Positions 25,137-33,774 of a DNA stretch of 64,000 bases are shown here, piece after piece. The notes under the pieces were generated by a model that was not told where the DNA came from, ran no database searches, and was given only the letters and a program-made list of their open reading frames with translations. Source of the DNA: Janthinobacterium sp. 67 (lineage in GTDB: Bacteria > Pseudomonadota > Gammaproteobacteria > Burkholderiales > Burkholderiaceae_D). Within the stretch, counting starts at the first letter, position 1, and each line of letters starts with the position of its first letter. Location: NCBI RefSeq assembly GCF_002797895.1, contig NZ_PGES01000001.1, forward strand, positions 4,898,001-4,962,000, read 5' to 3'. A program made the position numbers and the translations under genes.

Positions 25137-26240
25137 ATGCATGCAATTGCAACGACGGTGGACACGGCCACGGAACTGGCGGGCTGGCTGCGCCTGCAGC
25201 ACCTGCCCGGCGTGGGGCCGGTGGCGGCGCGCACCTTGCTGGCCCGCTTCGGCTTGCCGCCGCAAATCTTCGCCGCTCCATTCGAGGTCTTGCGCGAAGT
25301 GGTGCCGGCCAGCGTGGCGCGCGCCATCGTGCAGCCGCCCAAGCCGGTGGCCAACAGCCAGCTCGCGCTTACCCTGCAGTGGCTGCAGCGGCCCGGCAAT
25401 GCCGTGCTGACCCTGGCCGATGCCGCGTATCCGCCCCTGCTGCTGGAAATCGCCGATCCGCCGCTCTTGTTATATGTGCGGGGGCGGGCGGAACTGCTGT
25501 CGCGCCCCGGCGTGGCCATCATCGGCAGTCGTAATGCCAGCGCGCAAGGCATGCAGAATGCGGCCGCGTTTGCGCACGCGCTCAGCACGGCGGGCCTGAC
25601 CATCATTTCCGGGCTGGCGCTGGGCATCGACACGCAGGCGCACGAAGGCGGCTTGCGCGGCGCGGGCGCGACCGTGGCCGTGATCGGCACGGGCGCCGAT
25701 CTGGTGTATCCACGACGCAACCTTGATCTGGCGCAAAGAATCGCCGAGCAAGGCTGCATCGTCAGCGAGTACGCGCTGGGCTTGCCGGCCATGCCGGGGA
25801 ACTTTCCGCGCCGTAATCGCCTGATCAGCGGCCTGGCGCACGGCGTGCTGGTGATCGAGGCGGCCGCGCAATCGGGCTCATTGATCACGGCGCGCCTGGC
25901 CGGCGAGCAGGGACGCGACGTGTATGCCTTGCCCGGCTCCATTCATGCGACTTTGGCCAAGGGTTGCCATGCGCTCATCAAGCAGGGGGCCAAGCTGGTC
26001 GAGTCGGCCGATGACGTGCTGCAAGAGCTGCAGTGGCTGGGTGGCGTCCCCGCCGTGCCGGCAGCGGTGGAAGACGAGACGCCGCTGCTGGCCGCGCTGG
26101 GCCACGATCCCGTCGATGCCGATACCCTGGCCGCGCGCAGCGGCCTGGCCATGGGCGCGCTGATGGGCGAATTGCTGGCGCTGGAGCTGGCGGGGAGGGT
26201 GGAACGCTTGCCGGGAGGACTGTTTCAACGCTGCAAATGA
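25137..26240 (+). CDS. dprA: DNA-processing protein DprA (Smf)
   Basis: Binds incoming single-stranded DNA in natural transformation and loads RecA. The 367-residue protein has an N-terminal SAM-like helical domain with LPGVGPVAARTLL, the central Rossmann domain (VAIIGSRNAS, ISGLALGIDTQAHEG, VYPRRN, GNFPRRNRLISGLA, VYALPGS), and a C-terminal winged-helix (DprA_WH) domain. I chose ATG 25137 with a GCGAGG ribosome-binding site; the frame is open further upstream but does not look like protein. The dprA-smg-topB order is conserved in related bacteria. Confidence 0.93.
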   Translation: MHAIATTVDTATELAGWLRLQHLPGVGPVAARTLLARFGLPPQIFAAPFEVLREVVPASVARAIVQPPKPVANSQLALTLQWLQRPGNAVLTLADAAYPPLLLEIADPPLLLYVRGRAELLSRPGVAIIGSRNASAQGMQNAAAFAHALSTAGLTIISGLALGIDTQAHEGGLRGAGATVAVIGTGADLVYPRRNLDLAQRIAEQGCIVSEYALGLPAMPGNFPRRNRLISGLAHGVLVIEAAAQSGSLITARLAGEQGRDVYALPGSIHATLAKGCHALIKQGAKLVESADDVLQELQWLGGVPAVPAAVEDETPLLAALGHDPVDADTLAARSGLAMGALMGELLALELAGRVERLPGGLFQRCK

Positions 26241-26334
26241 CAGCTTGTCACTTGTGTGGCGGCCTTGCAGCACGGGCGCGCTTTGTCGGTGCGCACCCTT
26301 GTGCCTTAGCGAACTTAGCTGCTAGAGTAGAGCC

Positions 26335-26799
26335 ATGTTCGATATCCTGGTGTACCTCTACGAGACTTACTATCGCCCCGATGCCTGCCCCGAGCCGGCA
26401 GTCCTGGCGCGCAAACTGTCGGCCGTCGGTTTCGACGACGTGGAGATTTCCGAAGCGCTCGTGTGGCTGACGGACTTGAACGCCATGGCCGGCGTCGAAC
26501 AAACCCTGACGGCCAGTTCCACGGGCACGCGTTTCTATGTGCAGCAGGAAAGCGACGTGCTGGGCACGGCCGCCATCGGTTTCATCCAGTTCCTCGAAAG
26601 CGCCAAGGTGCTCTCGCCGCTGCAGCGCGAAATCGTCATCGAACGGGCGCTGGCGCTCGACGAGGCGCCCGTGTCGCTGGGCAAGCTGAAAGTCATCGTG
26701 CTGATGCTGCTGTGGAGCCAAGGCAAGGAACCGGATGCGCTGATGTTCGACGACCTGTTCGTCGACGATGAAGACCTCCCGCCGCGCCTGCTGCACTAA
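26335..26799 (+). CDS. smg: DUF494 family protein Smg
   Basis: A 154-residue acidic protein of the Smg/DUF494 family, with the family N-terminus [16 protein letters not shown] and the [12 protein letters not shown] segment. Its molecular function is not established; it is nearly always encoded next to dprA, as here (95 bases downstream), suggesting some link with DNA uptake or processing. The C-terminal [10 protein letters not shown] is also conserved in the family. Confidence 0.9.
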   Translation: MFDILVYLYETYYRPDACPEPAVLARKLSAVGFDDVEISEALVWLTDLNAMAGVEQTLTASSTGTRFYVQQESDVLGTAAIGFIQFLESAKVLSPLQREIVIERALALDEAPVSLGKLKVIVLMLLWSQGKEPDALMFDDLFVDDEDLPPRLLH

Positions 26800-27072
26800 T
26801 ATATCAACGCCCCTGGCCGCACCTGGCGCCACTGCCGCGCCATCTCCCTTACTATATGCTGCGACACCGCGCACGCCAGGCCATTGTTTTTGCGCTGGCG
26901 CATTCTTGCTTGCAGATAACTTGCCGAATTCTTCATTAGGCGCTTATCATTGGCCGCTTGACAAGACCACAAGTCACAAGGCCTTGCGCAGACAAAAGCG
27001 TCGGCGCCTGGCAATGCACTGTATGATGCGCATGCTGAAACTATCCTAGAGCATTTTTCGAGACTAAAAAAT

Positions 27073-29733
27073 ATGACAAAAACCCTCATCATCGCCGAGA
27101 AGCCTTCTGTCGCGAACGATATCGCGAAGACGCTTGGCGGCTTTACCAAGCACGATGAGTACTTTGAATCGGATGAATACGTCCTGTCGTCGGCGGTTGG
27201 CCACTTGCTGGAGATCGCCGTACCGGAAGAATTCGACGTGAAGCGCGGCAAATGGAGTTTCGCGCACTTGCCGATGATTCCCCCGTATTTCGCGCTCAAT
27301 CCCATCCCGAAGACGGAAGCGCGCCTCAAAGTATTAAACAAGCTGATCAAGCGTAAAGACGTTTCCACCCTCATCAACGCATGCGATGCGGGGCGCGAAG
27401 GCGAGCTGATTTTCCGCCTGATCGCGCAAAACGCCAAGGCCAAGCAACCGGTCAAGCGCCTGTGGCTGCAGTCGATGACGCCGGGCGCCATCCGCGACGG
27501 TTTCGCGCACCTGCGCAGCGACGAAGAAATGCTGCCGCTGGCCGACGCGGCCCGCTGCCGTTCGGAAGCCGATTGGCTGATCGGCATCAATGGCACGCGC
27601 GCCATGACGGCGTTCAATTCGAAAGAGGGCGGCTTCTACCTGACGACCGTGGGCCGCGTGCAGACGCCGACGCTTTCCATCGTCGTCGAACGCGAAGACA
27701 AGATCAAAAAATTCGTGCCGCGCGACTTCTGGGAAGTGCGCGCCGAATTCGTCTGCGCGGCCGGCATCTACGAAGGCCGCTGGCTCGACACGAAGTTCAA
27801 GAAGGACGAGAACGATCCCGAGAAGCGCGCCGAGCGCCTGTGGAGCAAGACCGCTGCCGACTCGATCGCCACCGCCTGCCGCGGCCGCCAAGGCACCGTC
27901 ACGGAAGAATCGAAGCCGACCACCTCGATGGCGCCGGGCCTGTTCGACCTGACCAGTTTGCAGCGCGAAGCGAACTCGCGTTTCGGCTTCTCGGCCAAGA
28001 ACACGCTGGGCCTGGCCCAGGCGCTGTACGAAAAGCACAAGGTGCTGACGTATCCGCGTACCGATTCGCGCCACCTGCCGGAAGACTATATGCCGACCGT
28101 GCTGCAGGCGCTGGAAACGGTCAAGGAAAACAGCAACTACCACCAGTTCGCCAAGCAGATTATCGACAAGGGCTGGGTCAAGCCGAACAAGCGCATCTTC
28201 GACAACACGAAGATCTCGGATCACTTCGCGATCATCCCGACGACGATCGCGCCAAAGAATTTGTCCGAGCCGGAACAAAAATTGTACGACCTCGTCACGC
28301 GCCGCTTCATGGCCGTGTTCTTCCCGCCTGCGGAATTCCAGGTCACCACGCGCTACACGGAAGTGTCCGGCCATCAGTTCAAGACTGAAGGCAAGGTCAT
28401 GACCAATCCGGGCTGGCTGGCCATCTACGGCAAGGAAGCGTCGACGGACGCGGACAAGGAAAGCAATGGCAACGGCAACCTGGTGCCAGTGGCCAAGGGC
28501 GAGAAAGTGCAGACGGAAAGCGTCAGCGCCAACGGCCTGGTCACCAAGCCGCCAGCGCGCTTCACTGAAGCAACGTTGCTGTCGGCCATGGAAGGCGCTG
28601 GCAAGCTGATCGACGACGACGAGCTGCGCGATGCGATGGCCGGCAAGGGCCTGGGCACGCCAGCGACGCGCGCGGCCACCATCGAGGGTTTGCTGACGGA
28701 ACGCTATCTGATCCGCGAAGGCCGTGAACTGATTCCGACGGCCAAGGCGTCGCAGCTGATGACCTTGTTGAAAGGCCTGGGCGTCAACGAATTGACGGCG
28801 CCGGAGCTGACGGGCGAGTGGGAATACAAGCTGTCGCAGATGGAAAAAGGCAAGATTTCGCGCGAAGAATTCATGCGTGAAATCGCGCAGATGACGCAAA
28901 TCATCGTCAAGCGCGCCAAGGAATACGACAACGACACGATTCCCGGCGACTACGCTACCCTGGAAACGCCATGCCCGAATTGCGGCGGCGTGGTGAAGGA
29001 AAACTACCGCCGTTTCGCCTGCACCAAGTGCGAATTCTCGATGAGCAAGACGCCGGGTTCGCGCCAGTTCGAAATCGCCGAAGTGGAACAATTGCTGAAG
29101 GACCGCACCATCGGCCCGCTGCAAGGTTTCCGCTCGAAGATGGGCCGTCCGTTCGCCGCCATTTTGCGCATCGTGCGCGATGAAGAGATCAAGAATTTCA
29201 AGCTGGAATTCGATTTCGGCCAGAACGACGAGAGCGAAGATGGCGAAGGCGTCGATTTCACGGGCCAGACGCCCGTGGGACCTTGCCCCAAGTGCAATGC
29301 CGGCGTGTATGAAATGGGCCTGGCCTATGTGTGCGAACACAGCGTGGCCAAGCCGAAGACGTGCGACTTCCGCAGCGGCCGCATCATCTTGCAGCAGGAA
29401 ATCTTGCCGGAACAAATGGCAAAACTGCTCAACGATGGCAAGACGGATTTGTTGCCGGGCTTTGTATCCCAGCGTACCCGTCGCCCGTTCAAGGCTTTCC
29501 TCGTGCGCGGCAAGGATGGCAAGGTGAGCTTCGAGTTTGAAGAGCGCAAGGCCAAGCCGGGCGCCAAGACGAAGGCGGCCGAGGTCGAAGGCGAAGAAGG
29601 CGCGGCGCCAGCGAAGAAAACGGCCGTGAAGAAAGCGGCAGCCGTGAAAAAGGCGCCAGCGAAGAAAGCGGCGGCGGTGAAAAAGCCGGCCGCCAGGAAG
29701 GCGCCGGCGAAGAAAGCGGCAGCGGCCGAGTAA
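27073..29733 (+). CDS. topB: DNA topoisomerase III with lysine/alanine-rich tail
   Basis: Type IA topoisomerase that decatenates and relaxes DNA. The 886-residue protein has an N-terminal Toprim domain (IAEKPSVANDIA; acidic DAGREGEL near 100-107), the catalytic tyrosine in LTYPRTDSRHLP (Tyr327), and two C-terminal zinc-ribbon-like segments (CPNCGG...CTKCEF near 635-655 and CPKC...CEH near 738-755). The last 45 residues repeat Lys-Lys-Ala/Pro units (AKKAAAVKK type), like histone H1-like tails, and probably bind DNA non-specifically. It is longer than E. coli TopB (653 residues), mainly through the zinc segments and this tail. The ribosome-binding site before ATG 27073 is weak. Confidence 0.94.
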   Translation: MTKTLIIAEKPSVANDIAKTLGGFTKHDEYFESDEYVLSSAVGHLLEIAVPEEFDVKRGKWSFAHLPMIPPYFALNPIPKTEARLKVLNKLIKRKDVSTLINACDAGREGELIFRLIAQNAKAKQPVKRLWLQSMTPGAIRDGFAHLRSDEEMLPLADAARCRSEADWLIGINGTRAMTAFNSKEGGFYLTTVGRVQTPTLSIVVEREDKIKKFVPRDFWEVRAEFVCAAGIYEGRWLDTKFKKDENDPEKRAERLWSKTAADSIATACRGRQGTVTEESKPTTSMAPGLFDLTSLQREANSRFGFSAKNTLGLAQALYEKHKVLTYPRTDSRHLPEDYMPTVLQALETVKENSNYHQFAKQIIDKGWVKPNKRIFDNTKISDHFAIIPTTIAPKNLSEPEQKLYDLVTRRFMAVFFPPAEFQVTTRYTEVSGHQFKTEGKVMTNPGWLAIYGKEASTDADKESNGNGNLVPVAKGEKVQTESVSANGLVTKPPARFTEATLLSAMEGAGKLIDDDELRDAMAGKGLGTPATRAATIEGLLTERYLIREGRELIPTAKASQLMTLLKGLGVNELTAPELTGEWEYKLSQMEKGKISREEFMREIAQMTQIIVKRAKEYDNDTIPGDYATLETPCPNCGGVVKENYRRFACTKCEFSMSKTPGSRQFEIAEVEQLLKDRTIGPLQGFRSKMGRPFAAILRIVRDEEIKNFKLEFDFGQNDESEDGEGVDFTGQTPVGPCPKCNAGVYEMGLAYVCEHSVAKPKTCDFRSGRIILQQEILPEQMAKLLNDGKTDLLPGFVSQRTRRPFKAFLVRGKDGKVSFEFEERKAKPGAKTKAAEVEGEEGAAPAKKTAVKKAAAVKKAPAKKAAAVKKPAARKAPAKKAAAAE

Positions 29734-29748
29734 TCGGGCGCCAGCCAC

Positions 29749-29779
29749 AAAAAAGCCAGGGACGTCCCTGGCTTTTTTT
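29749..29779. terminator. Bidirectional rho-independent terminator
   Basis: An AAAAAAGCCAGGGAC stem pairs with GTCCCTGGCTTTTTT. The A and T tracts on either side let it end topB on the plus strand and the phosphatase operon on the minus strand. Confidence 0.9.
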
Positions 29780-29811
29780 ACGTCCCGATTTTCTTGGCGT
29801 TAGTCTGACGC

Positions 29812-30537
29812 TTAGTCGAGGTAGTCGGAATACTCGCGCTGCGCGTAGTTCTGCAAATTCGCCCACGGCTGCGCCTTGCTGACGGTCGGCTGCAGCTTGA
29901 CGTCGACCCGGCGGTAGAAGGTATTCGCGCGGTCGCCGCTTTCGATGATCAGCGGAATCTGCTTTTGCTCATCCCACAGGATGCGCTGGAACACGCCATT
30001 CTTTTCCACTTCGCGCCAGCGCGCGCCCGTCACGTTCGACGCCTGTTTCGACAGCGGCATGGCGGTCACCAGTTTTGGGTCCAGCAGGTAAAAACTGTTT
30101 TCCCAGGACCCGTCGAAATTGACGTTTTCGTATTCGGCTTTCGGGATGGAGACGACGATCTTGTCGTGCGCATCGATGTATTCCACGCGCACGGTGTTCT
30201 TTTCCAGCATCACGTGGCGGGGGATCAACACGGGATTGAAGTGCTTGTGTTCATGCTGCGTGGCCTTCAGTGCCACTTTGGTGTTCTCGCCGTGGTTGTG
30301 GCCCGCATGCGCGTCCGTCGACGGCGCCAGCACGCGCTCGACCCACACGTGGCCGGGGCGGCGCAGCATCTTTTCTTCGTAGCGGCTTTCGCGCGTCACG
30401 CCTTCCGGCGTGAGGACGCGGCTGTAGTAGGTGATGCCCAGGTCCAGGTCGGCGGGAGCCGAAGGGGTTGCAGGAGCGGCTTGCGCGCCGGCGGCAAAGC
30501 CGGCGGCGAGGAGGACGGCGATCAGGGACGATTTCAT
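29812..30537 (-). CDS. Exported hypothetical protein with His-rich segments
   Basis: A 241-residue protein that I cannot assign to a family. It has a clear Sec signal peptide (MKSSLIAVLLAAGFAAGAQA, cleaved after residue 20). It has two histidine clusters, HAGHNH at 77-82 and HEHKH at 95-99, that could bind zinc or another metal. The rest is beta-rich with DPKLVTAMPL and a C-terminal AQREYSDYLD. It is the third gene of a minus-strand unit behind two alkaline phosphatases, which are zinc enzymes. This suggests, as inference only, a periplasmic accessory role in phosphate scavenging or metal supply. ATG 30537 was chosen over an upstream start because it begins the signal peptide. Confidence 0.7.
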   Translation of the reverse strand: MKSSLIAVLLAAGFAAGAQAAPATPSAPADLDLGITYYSRVLTPEGVTRESRYEEKMLRRPGHVWVERVLAPSTDAHAGHNHGENTKVALKATQHEHKHFNPVLIPRHVMLEKNTVRVEYIDAHDKIVVSIPKAEYENVNFDGSWENSFYLLDPKLVTAMPLSKQASNVTGARWREVEKNGVFQRILWDEQKQIPLIIESGDRANTFYRRVDVKLQPTVSKAQPWANLQNYAQREYSDYLD

Positions 30538-30611
30538 GGTGTGGCCTTTACGTGCAGAGGGGCGGAGGGCATACGCCATCCGCCCCGGTGGGGTTACCGT
30601 GTTGATGTGGA

Positions 30612-32012
30612 TCAGAAGCCGAAGGCCGCCTTCAGCAAGTCAAACACCTTGGTGTTGTCCAGGGTGCCCTTGAAGGCCTTGGCGCCGGCGCCCGTGGCCA
30701 GCAGCTTGACGTCGCCGCCGCCGTGGGTTTCGCTGGCCAGACGCACGCCTGTTTCTTGCAGGTAGTTGTCTTTCAGTGCCGTGGCGCTGTCGACATTGCT
30801 GCGCAGGTCAGGGCGGTTCGGGCCATTGCCGAACACCAGGGTGGTGTAGGTATTGCCATCGGCATCCTTGCTCGGCTGGTTGTCCTTGTAGCCGCGGTTG
30901 ATGTCGAGGATAGGATTGCCGCGCTTGCCATAGCCGTTGAAGGCCAGGGTGTGGTCATGGTCGGCCGTGACGACGATCAGGGTGTTCTCCAGCTTTGGAT
31001 CGGTTTCCTTGATCTTGGCGATGGCCGCCTTGATGGCGTCGTCGAAGGCAATGGTGTCCGTCAGCGCGCGCTTGGCGTTGATGCCATGCAAGGCGTGGTC
31101 GATGCGACCGCCTTCGACCATCAGGAAGTAGCCGTTCGTGTTTTTCGACAGCAAGTCCATGGCCTTCAGGGTCATTTCCGACAGGCTAGGCTGGGTCGCG
31201 CCTTCGCCCAGCGGTGGCGTGGCCGTGCGGTCCAGTTCATATTCCAGGTGGCTGCGGGTGCTGTACAGGCCGATGAATTTCTTGCCGCTTGGCGCTGCCG
31301 CCATTTCCGCTTTCGTCGCGGCCACGGTGTAGCCCTTGGCGGCAAATTCCGTCAGCAGGTTGCGGCCATCGGCACGGCCATACTTGTTGCTGGTCGACCA
31401 AGGCGTGAAGTGGTTGCGGCCGCCACCCATCAGCACGTCGACGCCATCGCCCAGGGCGGCGTTGTAGCCCGCGCCGCCTGGCACCGCTTGCGCGGCGATC
31501 GCGTATTGCGCATTGCGGTTGCAGATGTGCGAGAACGTCGTCGCCGGCGTGGCGTGCGTCAGTTCCGTGGTGGTGATGGCGCCCACGGCCTTGCCCTTGG
31601 CTTTCGCCAGTTCCAGGATGGTCGGCACGCTCTTGCCGCCGGCCGGGCAGTTGTCCACGCCCAGGTTGCCGTTGGCATCGCGGCCGGGCTCTTTGGCGAT
31701 CGTTTCCTGTGCCATCGAGATGACTTCATTGTTCATCTTGACGCCGGTCATGTAGGCGGCCATCGATGGCGCGCTGTCCGTCGTTTGCGCATCGTTCGAG
31801 AACGTCTTGATGCGCGCCGTGCGTTCCAGCGTGTCCATCGTCAGGCTGCCGTCTTCCTTGTACTGGTAGATGCGCGCGGCCGTCACGACGGACGGGCCCA
31901 TGCCGTCGCCGAGGAAGAAGATGACGTTCTTGGCGTCGGCGGCGTAGGCGCCGTTGGCAACGCTGGCGGCCACGAGCGTGGTCAACAAGGAGAGTTTCAA
32001 TGCATGTTTCAT
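30612..32012 (-). CDS. Alkaline phosphatase (PhoA family), periplasmic
   Basis: Hydrolyses phosphate monoesters in the periplasm. The 466-residue precursor has a Sec signal peptide (cleavage after AYA near residue 25). Seen: the metal-binding FLGDGMG at 33-39, the catalytic serine in TDSAPSMAAY (Ser83), and downstream metal ligands in the MVEGGRIDHALHG and VTADHDHTLAF segments. A C-terminal TGAGAKAF-type motif with a histidine (THGGGD) completes the site. It is closely related to the upstream gene, sharing long blocks, so the pair arose by duplication. It lies 29 bases behind that gene in one operon. Unlike its paralogue it has no lipobox. Confidence 0.92.
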   Translation of the reverse strand: MKHALKLSLLTTLVAASVANGAYAADAKNVIFFLGDGMGPSVVTAARIYQYKEDGSLTMDTLERTARIKTFSNDAQTTDSAPSMAAYMTGVKMNNEVISMAQETIAKEPGRDANGNLGVDNCPAGGKSVPTILELAKAKGKAVGAITTTELTHATPATTFSHICNRNAQYAIAAQAVPGGAGYNAALGDGVDVLMGGGRNHFTPWSTSNKYGRADGRNLLTEFAAKGYTVAATKAEMAAAPSGKKFIGLYSTRSHLEYELDRTATPPLGEGATQPSLSEMTLKAMDLLSKNTNGYFLMVEGGRIDHALHGINAKRALTDTIAFDDAIKAAIAKIKETDPKLENTLIVVTADHDHTLAFNGYGKRGNPILDINRGYKDNQPSKDADGNTYTTLVFGNGPNRPDLRSNVDSATALKDNYLQETGVRLASETHGGGDVKLLATGAGAKAFKGTLDNTKVFDLLKAAFGF

Positions 32013-32041
32013 GTGCTTGTCCAGTTCTGATGTCTTGATGA

Positions 32042-33502
32042 TTACAGACCGCCGGCCGTCTTGACCAGGCCGAATACTTTGGTGTTGTCGATGGTGCCCA
32101 GGAAGGTTTCCGAACCTTTGCCGATGGCGCCCAGGAAGACGTCGGTGCCGCCGTGGGTTTCATTGCCGGCCGAGGTGCGGATTACCGCTTCCTGGTGGTA
32201 GGCATTGGCGCTGGTGACGGTTTCGTCGAGGCTGGCCATGGCGGCGCGGCTCGATTGCGTACGGTTTTCGCCATTGCCGAAGCCGATGATGGAATACGGT
32301 GCGCCGTCCAGGTCTTTCTCGACCGCGCCGGTCACGTAGTTCTTCACCACGCCCAGCACGCCAGGGTTGCCGGCAGCCGTCTTGCCCGTGCGCTTGGCGT
32401 AGCCGTTCAGCACCAGGGTGTGGTCATGGTCGGCCGTGACGACGATCAGGGTATTGGCCAGGGTCGGATCGGTGAGCTTGGCTTTTTCGATGGCGGCCTT
32501 GATGGCGTTGTCGAACGCGACGGTGTCTTGCAGCGCTTTCTTGGCCGTCGTTTCGTGCAGCGCATGGTCGATGCGGCCGCCTTCGACCATCAGGAAATAA
32601 CCCTTCTTGTTCTTGGCTAGCACGTCCATGGCCTTGGTGGTCATTTCCGCCAGGCTAGGTTCCTTGGCCGCATCGCGGTCCAGGTCGTAACTCATGTGGC
32701 TGGACGTAAACACGCCGAACAGGCGGTCCGTCTTGGCCGGATCGACGGCCTTGAAGTCGGTGGCGTTGTTGGCGACCGTGTAGCTCTTCGCCTTCAGTTC
32801 GGCCACCAGGTCGCGGTCGTCGGAACGCTTGCCGCCGCTCTTGAATGGCGTAAAGAATTGTGCGCCGCCACCGAGGACCACTTCCAGGCCGGTGGCGCCC
32901 AGCGCGCTGTTGTAGCCCGTGCCGCCAGGCACGAGGGCTGCGGCGATATCGTTTTCCAGGTCGCGGTGGCAGATGTGCGAGTAAGTCGCCGCTGGCGTGG
33001 CGTGCGTCACGCGCGCCGTGCTGACGACGCCGGCGGCGAAGCCCTTGGCCTTGGCCAGTTCCAGCAAGGTGGTGGCGGGCGTGCCGTTGCCGGTGCCGCA
33101 TTTGTTGACCAGCTTGTTGCCGTTTGCATCCGTGCCCGGATCGATGGCGACCGTGTTGGCCGACATCGAGATGACTTCATTGTTCATCTTGACGCCGGTC
33201 ATGTAGGCGGCCATCGATGGCGCGCTGTCCGTCACTTGCGCATCGTTCGAGAACGTCTTGACGAAGGCCGTTTCCGGCAGGGTGTCCATGGTCAGCGCGC
33301 CGTCTTCGCCCACCGAATAGATGCGCGCGGCTGTCATGGTGGTCAGGCCCATGCCATCGCCAAGGAAGAAGATGACGTTTTTCGGCGGCGCTTCGGCCAC
33401 CACGTCTTCTTTTTTGGCATCGCTGCCGCAGGCGGCCAGCATCAGGGTAATGGCGACGCTGCAGCCAGCGACGGAAATTTTTCTGCGTGTCATGTGGTTC
33501 AT
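32042..33502 (-). CDS. Alkaline phosphatase (PhoA family), lipoprotein form
   Basis: A second PhoA-type alkaline phosphatase, 486 residues. The signal sequence ends in a lipobox (LAAC, Cys25) followed by GSD, so it is predicted to be a lipoprotein; Asp at +3 rather than +2 suggests outer membrane location. Catalytic features match those of its neighbour: FLGDGMGL, TDSAPSMAAY (Ser96), MVEGGRIDHALH and VTADHDHTL. It has a central insertion absent from the paralogue (around TGKTAAGNPGVLGVVKNY). ATG 33502 was chosen; 33493 is also possible. It is the first gene of the operon, about 40 bases downstream of a candidate Pho box. Confidence 0.9.
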   Translation of the reverse strand: MNHMTRRKISVAGCSVAITLMLAACGSDAKKEDVVAEAPPKNVIFFLGDGMGLTTMTAARIYSVGEDGALTMDTLPETAFVKTFSNDAQVTDSAPSMAAYMTGVKMNNEVISMSANTVAIDPGTDANGNKLVNKCGTGNGTPATTLLELAKAKGFAAGVVSTARVTHATPAATYSHICHRDLENDIAAALVPGGTGYNSALGATGLEVVLGGGAQFFTPFKSGGKRSDDRDLVAELKAKSYTVANNATDFKAVDPAKTDRLFGVFTSSHMSYDLDRDAAKEPSLAEMTTKAMDVLAKNKKGYFLMVEGGRIDHALHETTAKKALQDTVAFDNAIKAAIEKAKLTDPTLANTLIVVTADHDHTLVLNGYAKRTGKTAAGNPGVLGVVKNYVTGAVEKDLDGAPYSIIGFGNGENRTQSSRAAMASLDETVTSANAYHQEAVIRTSAGNETHGGTDVFLGAIGKGSETFLGTIDNTKVFGLVKTAGGL

Positions 33503-33540
33503 CCGGCTAGGTTTGAAAGAGCTAGCAAGATAGCAATGCA

Positions 33541-33560
33541 ATGTGACACCATCATGACGC
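33541..33560 (-). promoter_or_regulatory. Candidate PhoB box
   Basis: On the minus strand CGTCATGATGG is followed by TGTCACAT. The two GTCA cores are 11 bases apart, the spacing of PhoB direct repeats, and both resemble the CTGTCAT half-site. It lies about 40 bases before the first phosphatase start. Another TGTCAC occurs just upstream but out of register. Confidence 0.4.
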
Positions 33561-33672
33561 TGTGACACGTTTTGTAACGGCGCCACGTTGTCGCCGGCCG
33601 CGTGGCTTTCGCGCACGTCATTGACGGGAAAATACACCGTGCCGTAGCCGACATCGCTTGCCGAATCGACGA

Positions 33673-33690
33673 TTGCACCGAATTGTGCAA
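33673..33690. promoter_or_regulatory. Operator-like palindrome in divergent phosphatase/MBL region
   Basis: TTGCAC-CGAATT-GTGCAA is an 18-base site with perfect six-base arms around a centre that is nearly palindromic too. It lies about 85 bases before the MBL-fold gene and 170 bases before the phosphatase operon, a fitting place for a dimeric regulator. Confidence 0.35.
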
Positions 33691-33774
33691 CAAACTATTG
33701 CGGTTTATCGGGTTTTTCTACCGAACCGAGCAACGTAAGATGCACTCATCCCAACCATCTTGTGAAGGCACATC

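Noticed and set aside
27334..29748. An 804-codon open frame on the minus strand opposite topB
   Set aside because: It is explained by the codon bias of topB, with low-complexity Arg/His-rich translation and no ribosome-binding site.
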